Assembly (NCBI GenBank): GCA_028753945.1
Contig: JAPNXP010000009.1
Location: 5,456,001 to 5,520,000 of the forward strand
DNA: 64,000 nucleotides
Source: Hexactinellida sp. DTS-2022
Taxonomy: Eukaryota; Porifera; Hexactinellida
Direction of reading: 5' to 3'
Positions 31,528-41,733 of the stretch are shown here, piece by piece. The first letter of the stretch is position 1. The number at the start of each line of letters is the position of its first letter. The notes under the pieces are model-generated. The model did no database searches. It had not been told where the DNA came from and was given only the letters and a program-made list of their open reading frames with translations. The translations under genes and the position numbers were made by a program.

Positions 31528-31938
31528 AGGGCTGAAACGAATATTCGAAATGTAACGAACGAACCTTTTTCTAAACGAACGAATATTCGAATATTCGTTC
31601 GTTTGGATGACTAAGCATTAAATCAATTTCTAGAGACAAAATACATTGGAAAATAGGTTTTGGATAATATTAGAATGGTATAATAATAGTTACAAAGTGT
31701 ATTATACACAAGTTAACTAATAATCAGCTAGTTTAAGTGGGAATTTATAATTACGATATCTCTAAGCTATACAAAAGTCTTGTTGTTGTCCAAAATTAGT
31801 TAACGAATATCCGTTTCAATCTAATATTCGTCCAAACGAATATTCGTTTCGTAACGAATATTCGTTTGCAAACGAACGAATATTCGTTCAATCATTTCGA
31901 ACGAATATTCGAATATTCGGTATATTCGTTTCAGCCCT
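31528..31938. mobile_element. hAT element with GAATATTCG iterons
   Basis: Inverted ends AGGGCTGAAACGAATATTCG and (rc right) AGGGCTGAAACGAATATACC. Flanked by a 10-bp direct repeat AGTAGTAAGT (31518-31527 and 31939-31948), covering an 8-bp duplication. Subterminal CGAATATTCG palindromes recur many times. Non-coding. Confidence 0.8.
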
Positions 31939-31993
31939 AGTAGTAAGTATGTTCGCTATGGTTGGCTAATAATGACTGTTACTTATCATAACA

Positions 31994-32380
31994 TTACTTC
32001 CTCCTCGGAATTAGTTTCTCCATCCTCCCTGAATCCCAAGGTTTGCGCTTGTTCCTCTGGGACCGTCTCACCGTCATTGACGGTACTGGCAGTGGTAATG
32101 CTTCTGAATGAGTGCTATTTTCATCGTCTTCATGATGGTTGAAGCAGTAATCTGGCTTTATCCTTTCGTCAGCTGTCGTTGGTTCGGGAGGTGGTTCCAG
32201 TGAGGGCGTATAGCTACCTGGTCCAACTCCATAGCTCCTGTCACTTTGTTCGGGCTGTTTGCAGACTTTACAACGATTTAAGTGTACTAATTTCCGCTTC
32301 TCGTCAGTCTGTAGTTCCACGTTAACTCCTCTACGGTGGATCACTGGATAAGGGCCTACATACGAAGAGATGGGAACCGT
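31994..32380 (-). pseudogene. Ty3/Gypsy-type integrase C-terminal remnant
   Basis: The minus-strand frame reads GPYPVIHRRG, then ELQTDEKRKLVHLNRCK, which matches the C-terminal end of Gypsy-type pol polyproteins (GPY/F module followed by the H-N-R-K segment). After it come a Pro-rich tail and a basic end with RRSQRNKRKPW. A stop lies just upstream of the GPY motif (about 32390), and no reverse transcriptase, RNase H or integrase core is present, so this is a 5'-truncated remnant. No LTR was identified. Confidence 0.65.
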
Positions 32381-32751
32381 CAGACTGAGACATTAAATAT
32401 ATTCCTCATAAAGTCCCCTTAATTTTGATCCCTAATTTCCAGAACAAAGATACCTCCTTTCACTTACCCTCGATCGAAAGATATGTGCAATCCCGATTCC
32501 CGTGGATACCCTACCGAGACCCCGATAAACCAAAATAGTGATTCCAATTTCCAATCCTCCTTTCCCGTCTAAAATTCCTTTTTTTATTATTTTTCCCCCG
32601 GCCCTAAATCACTAGTGTTTAGGGCCCGCTTAGTCCGAAATCGCTAAATGTAGGTATCAATCCAGTGATAGGGACTAGACCTCTTCGCGAGGCGGGGGCG
32701 GCACCTACATACGACCCGCGCAGAGGACCCCTTAATTTGAGTTCGCTTTTT
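32381..32751. other. Gene-free stretch
   Basis: Moderately GC-rich with short inverted motifs (CCCTAAATCACTAGTGTTTAGGG at 32602-32624; CTCTTCGCGAGGCGGGGGCGG). Possibly flanking or LTR sequence of the Gypsy remnant; nothing firm. Confidence 0.35.
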
Positions 32752-32822
32752 ATGAAGTCTCTCTATTATGAACACAATTTTTGGTCCCTTGAATGTTCAT
32801 AATAAAGGAACCTGACTGTATA
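32752..32822 (-). mobile_element. MITE family I fragment
   Basis: Reverse-complement start TACAGTCAGGTTCCTTTATT, then the family phrase GAACATTCAAGGGACC. Only one end is present. It lies about 170 bp upstream of the AHCY start codon. Confidence 0.65.
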
Positions 32823-32995
32823 TTACATCTCCCATTATAGCTATTAGCAAGGCCGGTGGAAGCAGTTATAAAGTGGTCAGGCCATGGCTCGACCGGCCTA
32901 ACTAGTTACGTAAGAGTGGTCAGGCTATAGGCCTGACCGCTTCCGCCGGCCCTGACTTGTATACTTAATTAATTTAGTTAACCTAGTCCAAGTGG

Positions 32996-34300
32996 ATGAG
33001 TGGAGAACAGCCTCTTTTCAAAGTTGCAGATTTGAGTCTCGCTGACTGGGGCATGAAGGAGATAGAACTCGCCCGCAATGAGATGCCAGGACTGATGGAA
33101 ATGCAGAGGAGACATGGGGAGAGCCAGCCTCTCAAAGGTGCTCGCATCGCCGGCTGTCTGCACATGACTATCCAAACAGCTGTTCTGATAGAGACGCTGC
33201 GTAAACTCGGGGCGGAAGTTGCTTGGTCCTCTTGCAATATTTTCAGCACTCAAGACCACGCCGCCGCCGCCGTTGCTCTGTGGGGAGTTCCGGTGTTTGC
33301 ATGGAAAGGAGAAACTGTCGAGGAGTACATTTGGTGTATTGAGCAAACTTTGAAAGCGTTCAAAGGCGACAAGCCCCTCAATATGATATTAGATGATGGA
33401 GGGGACTTGACAAACTTGGTTCACACCAAATACTCATACCTTCTGAAGGACGTTATTGGTCTCACTGAAGAGACGACCACTGGAGTGCATGAGCTCTACA
33501 AGATGCACGCAAAAGGAGACCTCAAGTTGCCGGCATTCAATGTAAATGACTCCGTAACCAAAAGCAAATTCGACAACATGTACGGCTGTAGAGAGTCCCT
33601 TATAGATGGGATCAAACGCGCCACTGACATAATGCTAGCTGGCAAGGTATGTGTAGTGGCAGGCTACGGTGACGTAGGAAAAGGTTCTTGTCAATCTCTT
33701 CGTGCATTCGGAGCTCGAGTAATAGTGACAGAAATTGACCCGATAACCGCCCTTCAGGCAGCAATGGAGGGATACCAAGTCACTACAATGGATGAAGCCT
33801 GTAAGATAGGGCAGATATTCGTTACCGCCACTGGCTGCAGCAGGATCATTGAGTCTAAACATTTCCTATCGATGAAGGAAGACGCAATTGTCTGTAATAT
33901 TGGTCATTTTGACATTGAACTTGACGTCGCTTGGCTAAATGACAATTGTAAGAAGGTGGAAATTAAACCTCAGGTTGACAGGTACTCACTTCCCAACGGG
34001 CGCCATTTAATCATACTGGCCGAAGGAAGGCTGGTTAATCTTGGTTGTGCCACCGGACACCCATCATTCGTGATGAGCAATTCTTTCACAAACCAAGTGC
34101 TCGCACAGATTGAACTATACATCCGACATTCGCAGTACCCGATAGGCATTCACTTGTTGCCTAAGAAATTAGATGAAGAAGTTGCCCGTCTGCACTTAGC
34201 GCACCTGGATGTGCGTCTTACTACACTTACCGACGATCAGGCCAAATACCTAGGCATTGATAAAGAAGGTCCTTACAAGCCTGAATTCTATCGCTATTGA
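32996..34300 (+). CDS. AHCY: Adenosylhomocysteinase
   Basis: 434-residue single-exon ORF, the usual length of animal AHCY (about 432). It hydrolyses S-adenosylhomocysteine to adenosine and homocysteine with a bound NAD cofactor, in the cytosol, relieving inhibition of methyltransferases. Visible hallmarks: N-terminal [33 protein letters not shown]; the substrate-binding DDGGDLT; the Rossmann loop AGYGDVGKG (about residues 222-230); [11 protein letters not shown]; and the C-terminal YRY that closes the NAD site. Start chosen at the first ATG ([10 protein letters not shown]), which aligns with the family's N-terminus. The absence of introns is unusual for an animal gene. No poly-A tract or flanking duplication suggesting a retrocopy was seen. 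A TTTAG-like acceptor about 25 bp upstream may mark a 5'-UTR intron. Confidence 0.97.
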   Translation: MSGEQPLFKVADLSLADWGMKEIELARNEMPGLMEMQRRHGESQPLKGARIAGCLHMTIQTAVLIETLRKLGAEVAWSSCNIFSTQDHAAAAVALWGVPVFAWKGETVEEYIWCIEQTLKAFKGDKPLNMILDDGGDLTNLVHTKYSYLLKDVIGLTEETTTGVHELYKMHAKGDLKLPAFNVNDSVTKSKFDNMYGCRESLIDGIKRATDIMLAGKVCVVAGYGDVGKGSCQSLRAFGARVIVTEIDPITALQAAMEGYQVTTMDEACKIGQIFVTATGCSRIIESKHFLSMKEDAIVCNIGHFDIELDVAWLNDNCKKVEIKPQVDRYSLPNGRHLIILAEGRLVNLGCATGHPSFVMSNSFTNQVLAQIELYIRHSQYPIGIHLLPKKLDEEVARLHLAHLDVRLTTLTDDQAKYLGIDKEGPYKPEFYRY

Positions 34301-35422
34301 TTCACTGAGCTAGCACCTAATTATGCATAATCATTAGTATTTAGCAGGGCATTTTTTTGCGATTCAAAGAATGCCACAGTTTAGTTATGTAGGTTTTTTC
34401 TAGTATATTATTATACGTAGTTATCCTTGACAATATACCATAGTTTTTCTGATAGTATTGACTACGTGTAACATATTATACACAACGTCTACCGGCCTAC
34501 GAAAGATAAACTTTGTCTCAGAATTCTCATTGTTACTGACTGAAGTTTGGCTGGTCGATGTACAATTTAATAATCTTAATTCTTATTTATAGCATGCACC
34601 CTGTGACACGTTTAGAATCACATTCTCAACAGCGCATCAATTTGTGCATTTAAGGAACTATTTATGCTAAATATTTAACCGACTGAAATTATACAATCGT
34701 TTAATACCTCGCATAATTTTCTATTACATATAAGTTATAAGGGAAATTCTTAAAGATAAAATGTTATATTTTGGAATTTAGGATATTATGGCTTTAGTGG
34801 CAGAAGTGTCACTACAATTAATTAAAACTAATCGATTTATTTCAGAATTGTGTATGATCTTTTTGCTGATATGTTATAATTGCGAAGACATACCCATTAG
34901 AGCAGCGATTCCCAACCTTTTTCAACCGTGGACCCCCTATAGTAAATATTAGACATTCTGTGGACCCGCTCCCATTGTCCATAATACATCCTGTGGACCC
35001 CTTACAGCCGTCGGTGGACCCCCAAGGGGTCCATGGACCTCAGGTTGGGAACCATTGTATTAGAGTGTCAAATTCTCGTAATGCGATGTTCGAATGGCGG
35101 AAATTGCTTGAGAAATCACAGATCTCCACATGAAGTTCCCACATTTATTTTGACTTGCAAACCCTTTTATATCCACTATCAAGTATGGAATGATATTATG
35201 ATCACATTAGAAAGTACGTACGTATTCAAATTGGAGTTTTTGTTGTCATTGGACCATGGATAAGAGTTCATAATTCCAAATTTAGGGTATTGTCGTGTAA
35301 CTGAAAATTATATTCCCTTATACGAGCATAATCACACCACCACCGAGAACTGTTGCGTTGTTGTGTTTGTTGCGAAGCGCAACTAGTAGTATAGTAGATA
35401 TAGTTTATTGTTTATCCAACTG
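34301..35422. other. Intergenic, holding one hAT MITE
   Basis: AHCY 3' flank and upstream region of the coiled-coil gene. Apart from the element at 34903-35057 and a GTTGCGAAGCGCAAC palindrome (35369-35383) I see no structure. Confidence 0.5.
34903..35057. mobile_element. hAT MITE
   Basis: Ends CAGCGATTCCCAACCT and (rc) CAATGGTTCCCAACCT. Flanking 8-mers CATTAGAG (34895-34902) and TATTAGAG (35058-35065) are a 7/8 target duplication. The interior is repeated GTGGACCCC. Such CAGNGGTTCCCAACC termini are typical of hAT elements. Confidence 0.8.
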
Positions 35423-35462
35423 CAGTGAACCTCGGTTGTACCAACACGGTAATACGAAATTG
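35423..35462 (+). mobile_element. MITE family A fragment at a gene start
   Basis: CAGTGAACCTCGGTTGTACC then GGTAATACGAAATTG aligns with the left end of the copy at 5392. It ends 17 bp before the ATG of the coiled-coil gene, so it is probably in the promoter or 5' UTR. Confidence 0.5.
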
Positions 35463-35479
35463 TATCTACTTGTATAAAT

Positions 35480-36946
35480 ATGCATCCATCTCTAGTCTGT
35501 ATGTCGGAGAGCCCTCTGTCTCAGCTCTCCGTAGCAGAGACAGGACCGGAAACTGCTCAGCTCCGGGCGCAGCTATCCTCCTATCAAGAGCAAGTCTACC
35601 AGCACTCTCTGACAATCGTAGCGCTAGAGGAGAAGCTAGTGGCCTCTCTCACTCAGGCCACAGGGACACCTGTCGCACAGGTGGAAACAGAGAAGAAGGA
35701 TGAATGCACATCTACTGAACTCAATGAACAACTTCCTTATGTTCCAATTGAGCTGGAAACTTCAGGAGAGAAGGAAATAGCTATTATCTATACAAAACAT
35801 CAAGTCTCTGCTGACAAGCAAGAAGAGAGTCAGGCTCGCTATCTCCGCCGGCGACTCTTCACCTTGTCGGAGCGGCTCGAGCAGACTGAGTCCGACCTGC
35901 TTAAGAGCAGAGCTCTGAGTGATAAGCTGCAGCAGGCTCTGCAGCTGAAGGCCTCTGCTGCGGCCCAGCAGCAGGCAGAGCTGGGAGAGCTGCGTGCGTT
36001 CCTGCCACAAGTTAGGTCAGCGCTGAGTCACGTGGAGGAGGAAGTGGTTTCCATTGCTGCTAGCCTAGCCGAGTCGGGTTCCCAATCCCTGGTGTCTCCT
36101 CTCCTCGCAACAGCGGTCAGCTGCACGCAGGACGGACACCTGGGCACTATAGAGAAGCAAGCCCAGGCACTGGCCGGCCTGAGGACGCGAGTCAGCCAGC
36201 TGGGAGAGGCGAACAGGCTGGTGCCTACGCACAGAGAGGCGCTGGGCGAAGTGGCGCGCGCGAGAGAGGAGCTGAGGAGAGCGCGGGCGGCTCTGGAGGG
36301 GAGCGACGTGTCGTATCTCCTGGAGCAGCGGGAGGGAGAGGAGCTTAAGCGGAGCCAGCAGCTGGAGGCGAGATCTGCCGAACTGGAAGCGGAGACGGAA
36401 GCGCATCTGATTACTAAAGAGAGTTTCCACGCATTTGATTCTACAACTCTAGAGCTCGTCACTATGCTAAGCAGCAGATTCTATAATCTGTATAGGATGG
36501 ATTTCAAGTTGGCTTCGATAATGTCACAGAGAGAAACGGAAGGAGAAGTCGAATCAAGGAGGAAACAAATTGAAACATTTTCTTCGAAGCTTTCAGAATA
36601 TGAGGACGAGATCTTGTCCAGACAGCCGGCATTAGATCAGGAAAATGTCAGAGAAATCGCGAGACTTAACCAAGTTATTCAGGAAAGCGATGCAAAGATT
36701 TGTGAGTTGAAAGAAGAGATTTTTTCCCTCTACATCCAAAAGGATTTGCTCGAGAAGGACAAGCTCTACGCTCCGAAGCGAGAGAGGGTCCACTCGTGCC
36801 TCTTCACCAAAGAAATGGTCGATGCATTGATTCAGGAGGAAAAGAATAGGTTCAAGTTGCTTATGAGGAAAAAGAATAAAGAAGTTGGAATTCTTAGAAA
36901 GTCAATTTCCAAGTATTATTCTGAGAAAGAGCAACAATCACTATAA
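35480..36946 (+). CDS. Long coiled-coil protein, family not recognised
   Basis: 488-residue single-exon ORF. No enzymatic motif. Residues about 20-55 and 110-330 are Glu/Gln/Ala/Leu-rich with heptad-like spacing and many Arg/Glu pairs (QLEARSAELEAETEAHL). A second helical block covers about 345-480 (EIARLNQVIQESDAKI, LMRKKNKEVGILRKS). The two are linked by a short segment with aromatic residues (RFYNLYRMDFKLA, about 335). The C-terminus is basic. The layout resembles centrosomal, kinetochore or cytoskeletal coiled-coil proteins, but I cannot assign a family. A later start at residue 8 (MSESPL) is possible. Codon use is GC-rich in 35.9-36.4 kb. Its neighbour downstream is the CENP-T-like gene, same strand, 537 bp away. 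Confidence 0.85.
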   Translation: MHPSLVCMSESPLSQLSVAETGPETAQLRAQLSSYQEQVYQHSLTIVALEEKLVASLTQATGTPVAQVETEKKDECTSTELNEQLPYVPIELETSGEKEIAIIYTKHQVSADKQEESQARYLRRRLFTLSERLEQTESDLLKSRALSDKLQQALQLKASAAAQQQAELGELRAFLPQVRSALSHVEEEVVSIAASLAESGSQSLVSPLLATAVSCTQDGHLGTIEKQAQALAGLRTRVSQLGEANRLVPTHREALGEVARAREELRRARAALEGSDVSYLLEQREGEELKRSQQLEARSAELEAETEAHLITKESFHAFDSTTLELVTMLSSRFYNLYRMDFKLASIMSQRETEGEVESRRKQIETFSSKLSEYEDEILSRQPALDQENVREIARLNQVIQESDAKICELKEEIFSLYIQKDLLEKDKLYAPKRERVHSCLFTKEMVDALIQEEKNRFKLLMRKKNKEVGILRKSISKYYSEKEQQSL

Positions 36947-37212
36947 ACGAATTTTTACAGATTTATTTCATATAATGGAATTATTTCTATTTGTTCCTTC
37001 TAATTATTTCATAAAATTACTATATAACTAAACTAAGAAGGCTGATATTAGAGTACGAACTCTCTCGTTAATAATTCAACATTTAAGATACAGTACAATC
37101 CAATAATAACTGTTTACTAACAATTTGATAATTAATTATCCACTAAAATTGACTCTACTGAACTATGTAAGTTTTGAAAGGGCTTTTCACGAGTCACCAA
37201 ATGAGTCACGCG

Positions 37213-37222
37213 TCACGTGACT
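37213..37222. promoter_or_regulatory. GTCACGTGAC palindrome (E-box) upstream of CENP-T-like gene
   Basis: Perfect 10-bp palindrome with a CACGTG core, the form bound by bHLH-ZIP factors (USF, MiT/TFE). Additional GAGTCA / TGAGTCAC motifs flank it at about 37190-37226. It lies about 260 bp before the start codon. Position and sequence are the only evidence. Confidence 0.3.
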
Positions 37223-37287
37223 CTATAACTCGAGTATTAAATTTGTCACGACTTAGGTGAAAATTGAAATTGGTAAGGGTAGGGGAT

Positions 37288-37432
37288 TACAGTAGATACC
37301 GGATATAAGAACATTATATTGGAAAAACGGTTGCCATATACCCTGTATAATTTATGCCGGTTATAAGAACATGTCGGTTATAAGAACACTATATGCAGTT
37401 CCCGACGATGTTCTTATATCCGTATCCACTAA
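37288..37432. mobile_element. pogo-like MITE (family E)
   Basis: Left TACAGTAGATACCGGATATA, right (rc) AGTGGATACGGATATAAGAA; TATAAGAACA repeats inside. It ends about 50 bp upstream of the CENP-T-like ATG. Confidence 0.65.
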
Positions 37433-37483
37433 TATAAACAGGTTTAAGAACTGTTTACTCTTACCCACAAAGGTGACAATCCT

Positions 37484-38782
37484 TTGCAGCTACTTATAAC
37501 GTGTCAGATGAATGTATCGAATCAATACGATCCTAGAGAGCTGGCCAAGGCTCTGATTGGGCTCTCTCTGCCCGAGACTCCCTCAGGGCCCTTTCGTAAT
37601 CGCCGTTCCTTGTTTGTTCAGAAGGATGAGAGCATCTCGATTGTGCACCAAGCCACAGAGCCTGATACAATCCCTGGTCCCTGTGCTGGTAGATCGACTC
37701 CAGTGGGAAACTCGTCAAAGCTCTCTGTAGGCAGGCGCTCCGCCGACAGAAGTATAGCGTCTAAGGCAACCCGCTCCCTTGTGCCCGCGTCCAATCGCGT
37801 GTCGGTATCGGACGCAGATAACAGCTCCGGTTATGTCATCCGGACACCGCCCATCAAGAGGTCCTTCTCGAGACACAGCTATTACTCGCACACTGACCCG
37901 GGGATAGCGAAATCAGCTAAACACTTGGATCCGGACAGCAAGAAGAGGCGTGTCTCTTTCCATCCGTCCCACGAGGTGACGGAGTACAGAGAGAGCTCTC
38001 ACATCGATCCCTACCTGCTCCCTCTCAACGATACCCTCACTGACAAGCCTTATGCAGATACCTTAGATACCCTAGTACCACACAGGAATTCTGCTGACTC
38101 TTTGGATGACTCTGCCCCGGACCTGCCGTCTGAGCTCTTAAAGAGCTCGGTCCTCTTTGAGATATACCCAGAGGAGAGGGAGGAGCTCAGCGCCTTATCC
38201 GAGCAGAGAACCGACGGCGGCGTCTCCGGTCTGTTGGTTCCACAGCAGATGAAGGAGCAGCTGGCTAAGCTCGTCACTGGCAGCAAGGCTCCGAAGCAGA
38301 CCGCACGCAAATCTGTTGTTACGGAGTATGCTGCGCTACGCACCCCCATCAAGGTGTCCCCTGTCAAATGCAAGCTCTCGTTCCCACCCCTGTCTCTGGA
38401 CCCCTTGCACCCAACACTTAATTATCCGCGAAAGAAAGGCGCGAAACAGCCGCCCGTTATCAAGCTCTGCATTGAGAGAGACAACGCATTCATTCCAACC
38501 TCGTTCTTCAAGAATTGGTACACCAAGACTACTCACAACTCATTTGTGCCTGCTTCCACTTCCCAATGGCTCCAGGACTACAGCACAGGCCTAATCGACC
38601 ATTTCCTGAAGCTAGTCCGCGCGCGCTGTGAGCATAAAAAGCAGAAGAATAACTTCCATGCGACTGAGCAGGATTTGGTGGCTGTCATGAGGGAATTCCT
38701 CGAACTGGACGAGTCCATCAATATGAACAACCTCATACACACGTATTTACCAATGGAACTCTGGTTCACTTATTTACCTTGA
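37484..38782 (+). CDS. CENP-T-like kinetochore protein
   Basis: 432-residue single-exon ORF (first ATG; a second, in-frame Met at residue 9 is also plausible). The N-terminal 330 residues are low-complexity and Ser/Thr/Pro/Lys-rich with SP/TP sites (TPSGPFRNRRSLF near the N-terminus, RTPPIKRSFSRH), compatible with CDK-regulated binding motifs. The C-terminal about 90 residues look like the CENP-T histone fold: FFKNWYTKT, helix LQDYSTGLIDHFLKLVRARC, FHATEQDLVAVMREF, and the diagnostic end LIHTYLPMELWFTYLP, which parallels the vertebrate LVERHLPLEY..LLIP ending. CENP-T pairs with CENP-W on centromeric DNA and recruits the Ndc80 complex. Assignment rests on this C-terminal pattern and overall architecture; other histone-fold proteins are less likely. 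No introns. Confidence 0.62.
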   Translation: MQLLITCQMNVSNQYDPRELAKALIGLSLPETPSGPFRNRRSLFVQKDESISIVHQATEPDTIPGPCAGRSTPVGNSSKLSVGRRSADRSIASKATRSLVPASNRVSVSDADNSSGYVIRTPPIKRSFSRHSYYSHTDPGIAKSAKHLDPDSKKRRVSFHPSHEVTEYRESSHIDPYLLPLNDTLTDKPYADTLDTLVPHRNSADSLDDSAPDLPSELLKSSVLFEIYPEEREELSALSEQRTDGGVSGLLVPQQMKEQLAKLVTGSKAPKQTARKSVVTEYAALRTPIKVSPVKCKLSFPPLSLDPLHPTLNYPRKKGAKQPPVIKLCIERDNAFIPTSFFKNWYTKTTHNSFVPASTSQWLQDYSTGLIDHFLKLVRARCEHKKQKNNFHATEQDLVAVMREFLELDESINMNNLIHTYLPMELWFTYLP

Positions 38783-39138
38783 ATTTCCATTGTTGTAGTA
38801 TTCTATTATTTATCATCTTTTTGTGTGGTTATTACGATTATGCAACACGATATTATATGAATGCTACTAAGACACTGTTTATGTATGTCGTACTCGATTG
38901 TTGCAGTCTGGCTTTGTGCCATGATAATTGATTTGGTTATTTTCTTTATAATTTTAAGAACATATTAACAATACTACATAATATGACTTAGATTCAGCCA
39001 TTGTTGTTGTTCTCTGTGGAGATTTGCATAGTAATATTACTTTTCTTCTTGTATTTATTATTAATTTGCTATCTAATTAATATATGTATTCAAAGGAAAC
39101 GAATAAATAGCTGTTAATAGAATAAATAAATTACAAAA

Positions 39139-39244
39139 TACAGTCGACTCCGCTTAATAGAGCCACCGGTTAATAGATTTCACTGCTTAATCGGGTCAAA
39201 ATAACCTGGTCCCGAGGTGACTCTATTAAGCGGAGTCGACTGTA
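39139..39244. mobile_element. 104-bp palindromic pogo-like MITE
   Basis: Perfect inverted ends starting TACAGTCGACTCCGCTTAAT, continuing AGAG, with TA borders. The core has further TTAATAG / CTATTAA inversions. This is one of the least decayed MITEs in the window. Confidence 0.85.
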
Positions 39245-39655
39245 AGCTGTAATTTATCTACAATTTCTTAGTTTTAGCGTAACCTCGGAAGCGGAAATCA
39301 GTGACATTCATTTTATTTATTAAAGCACAAGTCATTGTATGCTTCTACATTCTGGACATTGGTTAGGAATAATTATTAAATGTTCACGCTGCCATTTGAA
39401 CTAATTCACCTGGAAGTTTGAAATATTTGTGTCATAATTTAGTTGTTATATTTCTTCGAAATATAAACGCGAATACGACTAATTATATGGATATAACGGC
39501 ATAAAAGTATATTTTAACTAAGCAATTATTAAGTACAAACTGATCTGCTAATGGCCACCTGAAAACAGCTCTCCGACTATAAACCTTCGTACTACAGCCT
39601 TTCTGGTCCCTTTCTGGCCCTAAATCCTCTATAGCGGTCGCTACCTGTTTAGAAC

Positions 39656-39796
39656 TACATTAGATTCGTTAATGCGAACCCCAGGGGCCGTCGAAATTTG
39701 TTCGTATTATCTGGAATTCGTAATGCCCGAGTAATTTTCATAATTAACCGATATTTTGCCTTATCCGTGTTCGTATTATAAACGAGAGTCCACTGT
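39656..39796 (+). mobile_element. MITE family A copy
   Basis: Left half GATTCGTTAATGCGAACC then CCAGGGGCCGTCGAAATT; right end (rc) TACAGTGGACTCTCGTTTAT. Same layout as 4615-4756. Confidence 0.65.
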
Positions 39797-40395
39797 ATGT
39801 GTTTATTACTCCACATATTCCAAACGATGATCTAGTTTATAATATTTACTGAGAATAACCGAACTTTTACACAAATGCTACAAACCCGATTATATAATCA
39901 CATCACAACCTTACATTTCTTGCCACTACCTGTCCTTATGGCCACCTACGTATAACGGCTATTTAAGTCCCGTTCTTTGTGTTGTCAATATTATTACCTT
40001 CCACTTAGAAATTACAATAGTTATTATATTTATATATTATATTTATACATTGAGACAGATTAAAAATTTAAAGTAAGTTGCTTGAGTAATATGTATATAT
40101 ATATATATATATATATTATATAATTATAATATGCTGTGGCTACGCCACTGCGGGGGATTATTATACTAATAATTATATGTACATCTTTGTTATTTTATTA
40201 CGCTTCACAGGTTACTGTGTAGACATTCTGAATACAGTAGTATTTCCATATCAAGTTAGGTTTGTACAAAATATACATGCTTTGTGCCGACTATTCGGAG
40301 ATAAATTATTTTTAGCACAGTTTGTACTACTACATATAATTAATTACAATACAATATACTATAAGAGACACTGAAATCCCCTTGATACTATTAGA

Positions 40396-41733
40396 ATGGC
40401 AAGTAGATATCCGGCAGGCCCTGACGACTCCCGCACTTACCAGTCTGCCTATGCTTACACCAATTATCACTCCAAATCAAACTACGCGCCTCGACCCAAC
40501 TCTTCTAGCAGACCCCCTGTCCGGTCGCCTCCGCCCGCCGTCTCACAGCGGCAGAGCAGGTACTACAGTCCGCGCACCTACACCAACAGCTCCGCCCACG
40601 CAGCGGACCCGCCTCCCCCCGAGCACCCCCGCTCCTACCACGGCGGCGCTAGTCGCTTTAATCAGAGCAGGTCCGTCCGTCCGCCGCAGTCGGACAGACA
40701 CAGAGGGGCACACAGGTCCCCGCGGGGCTCAGAGCGCCGGAACGAGGCCCCTCGCTCCTACGAGCGGAGCCCCCAGAGCCACAGAGAGCAGACGCGCTCT
40801 CGCCCCGCGCAGACCCAGCCCGAGCCCAGGGGCACTTCCCAATCCCAACACAGATACGCGCACAAGGGCGGGTCCAGCCCCTCCCCCCAAGAGAGGAGCC
40901 CTGCTGTCTACAGTCCCGGCCGCCGCGGCAAGAGAGACGAGCCCACTCAGAGGAAACCCGACAAACCCCATACCGCAATCAGCAGCGCACCCACAATAGC
41001 AAATAAGGAGAATAAACCAAGTAAAGTGCCCGCAGTGAAAGAGGAGTGCCCCATCTGTCTGAATGACATCAAGGATCAGGTCTCCCTCAAGTGTGACCAC
41101 TCCTTCTGCTACGAGTGTCTGGTGAAGTGGTGCGCTACCAAAGAGACCTGTCCCTTGTGTCGCTCTAGGATTACAGAGCTGAGAGAGACCCACAGGTCTC
41201 TGCCTAACCAGAGAATGGTCGCTACATTCGTGTGCTCCTGTGGGAATAAATGGAAGAGCAGCTTTGCTTACCACGGCATAAAACAGGGCTGTAAGAAGTG
41301 CGGCACTGACGTGGCCGCCTCCGACCAACACCCCAAGACCGTAATCTCCAGCCCCGCCCCCTCCACCTTCCTGGGGCTGTTCCCGCTGCTGCGGGAGAGC
41401 AGCTCCCACAAACAGGAGCTCTGCGGCATGTGCAGACTCCTCGGCCGCGACTGCAGTCGCCAGGAGACTCTCGCGGACGATGACGACTTGTTGGACATCG
41501 TGGGGCTGGAGAACTTAATGAATCTGTTCAACCTCTCGGAGTCTCCCTTCGACCCCGGACACAGCGACGTGACGTGGCCCTTCCCCCTGTCAGACCAGGA
41601 GGACTACGATATAGCCGTTGACTGGGACCTGTACGACCCCATATACTGCACTGACTTCGACGAAGACTACAATCCCTTCGAAGATTATGATGTCGATTGG
41701 GACCCTGATTGGCAGCCTGATTGGGATAATTAA
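40396..41733 (+). CDS. RING finger protein with 3CxxC-like zinc finger and acidic tail
   Basis: 445-residue single-exon ORF, GC-rich. Residues 1-205 are Arg/Ser/Pro/Tyr-rich and disordered, resembling RNA-associated proteins. A C3HC4 RING follows: C218, C221, C233, H235, C238, C241, C252, C255 (CPICLNDIKDQVSLKCDHSF), probably an E3 ubiquitin ligase. After it, C280/C282, W286, C299/C302, H338, C343/C346 and C353 (CSCGNKWKSSF, QGCKKCG, HKQELCGMC) follow the 3CxxC zinc-finger pattern of ZAR1/RTP proteins. In ZAR1 that domain binds RNA. The tail (about 400-445) is Asp/Trp/Tyr-rich and strongly acidic (DYDVDWDPDWQPDWDN). The combination suggests an RNA-linked ubiquitin ligase; this is inference. 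No exact family match is known to me. Confidence 0.85.
   Translation: MASRYPAGPDDSRTYQSAYAYTNYHSKSNYAPRPNSSSRPPVRSPPPAVSQRQSRYYSPRTYTNSSAHAADPPPPEHPRSYHGGASRFNQSRSVRPPQSDRHRGAHRSPRGSERRNEAPRSYERSPQSHREQTRSRPAQTQPEPRGTSQSQHRYAHKGGSSPSPQERSPAVYSPGRRGKRDEPTQRKPDKPHTAISSAPTIANKENKPSKVPAVKEECPICLNDIKDQVSLKCDHSFCYECLVKWCATKETCPLCRSRITELRETHRSLPNQRMVATFVCSCGNKWKSSFAYHGIKQGCKKCGTDVAASDQHPKTVISSPAPSTFLGLFPLLRESSSHKQELCGMCRLLGRDCSRQETLADDDDLLDIVGLENLMNLFNLSESPFDPGHSDVTWPFPLSDQEDYDIAVDWDLYDPIYCTDFDEDYNPFEDYDVDWDPDWQPDWDN

Larger units (their letters stand above)
38783..40395. other. Intergenic with two MITEs and a (TA)n
   Basis: AT-rich. Holds the palindromic MITE 39139-39244, the family A copy 39656-39796, a (TA)n run at about 40090-40116, and a lone GGCTACGCCACTG hAT-like end at about 40138-40150. 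No gene seen. Confidence 0.6.
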
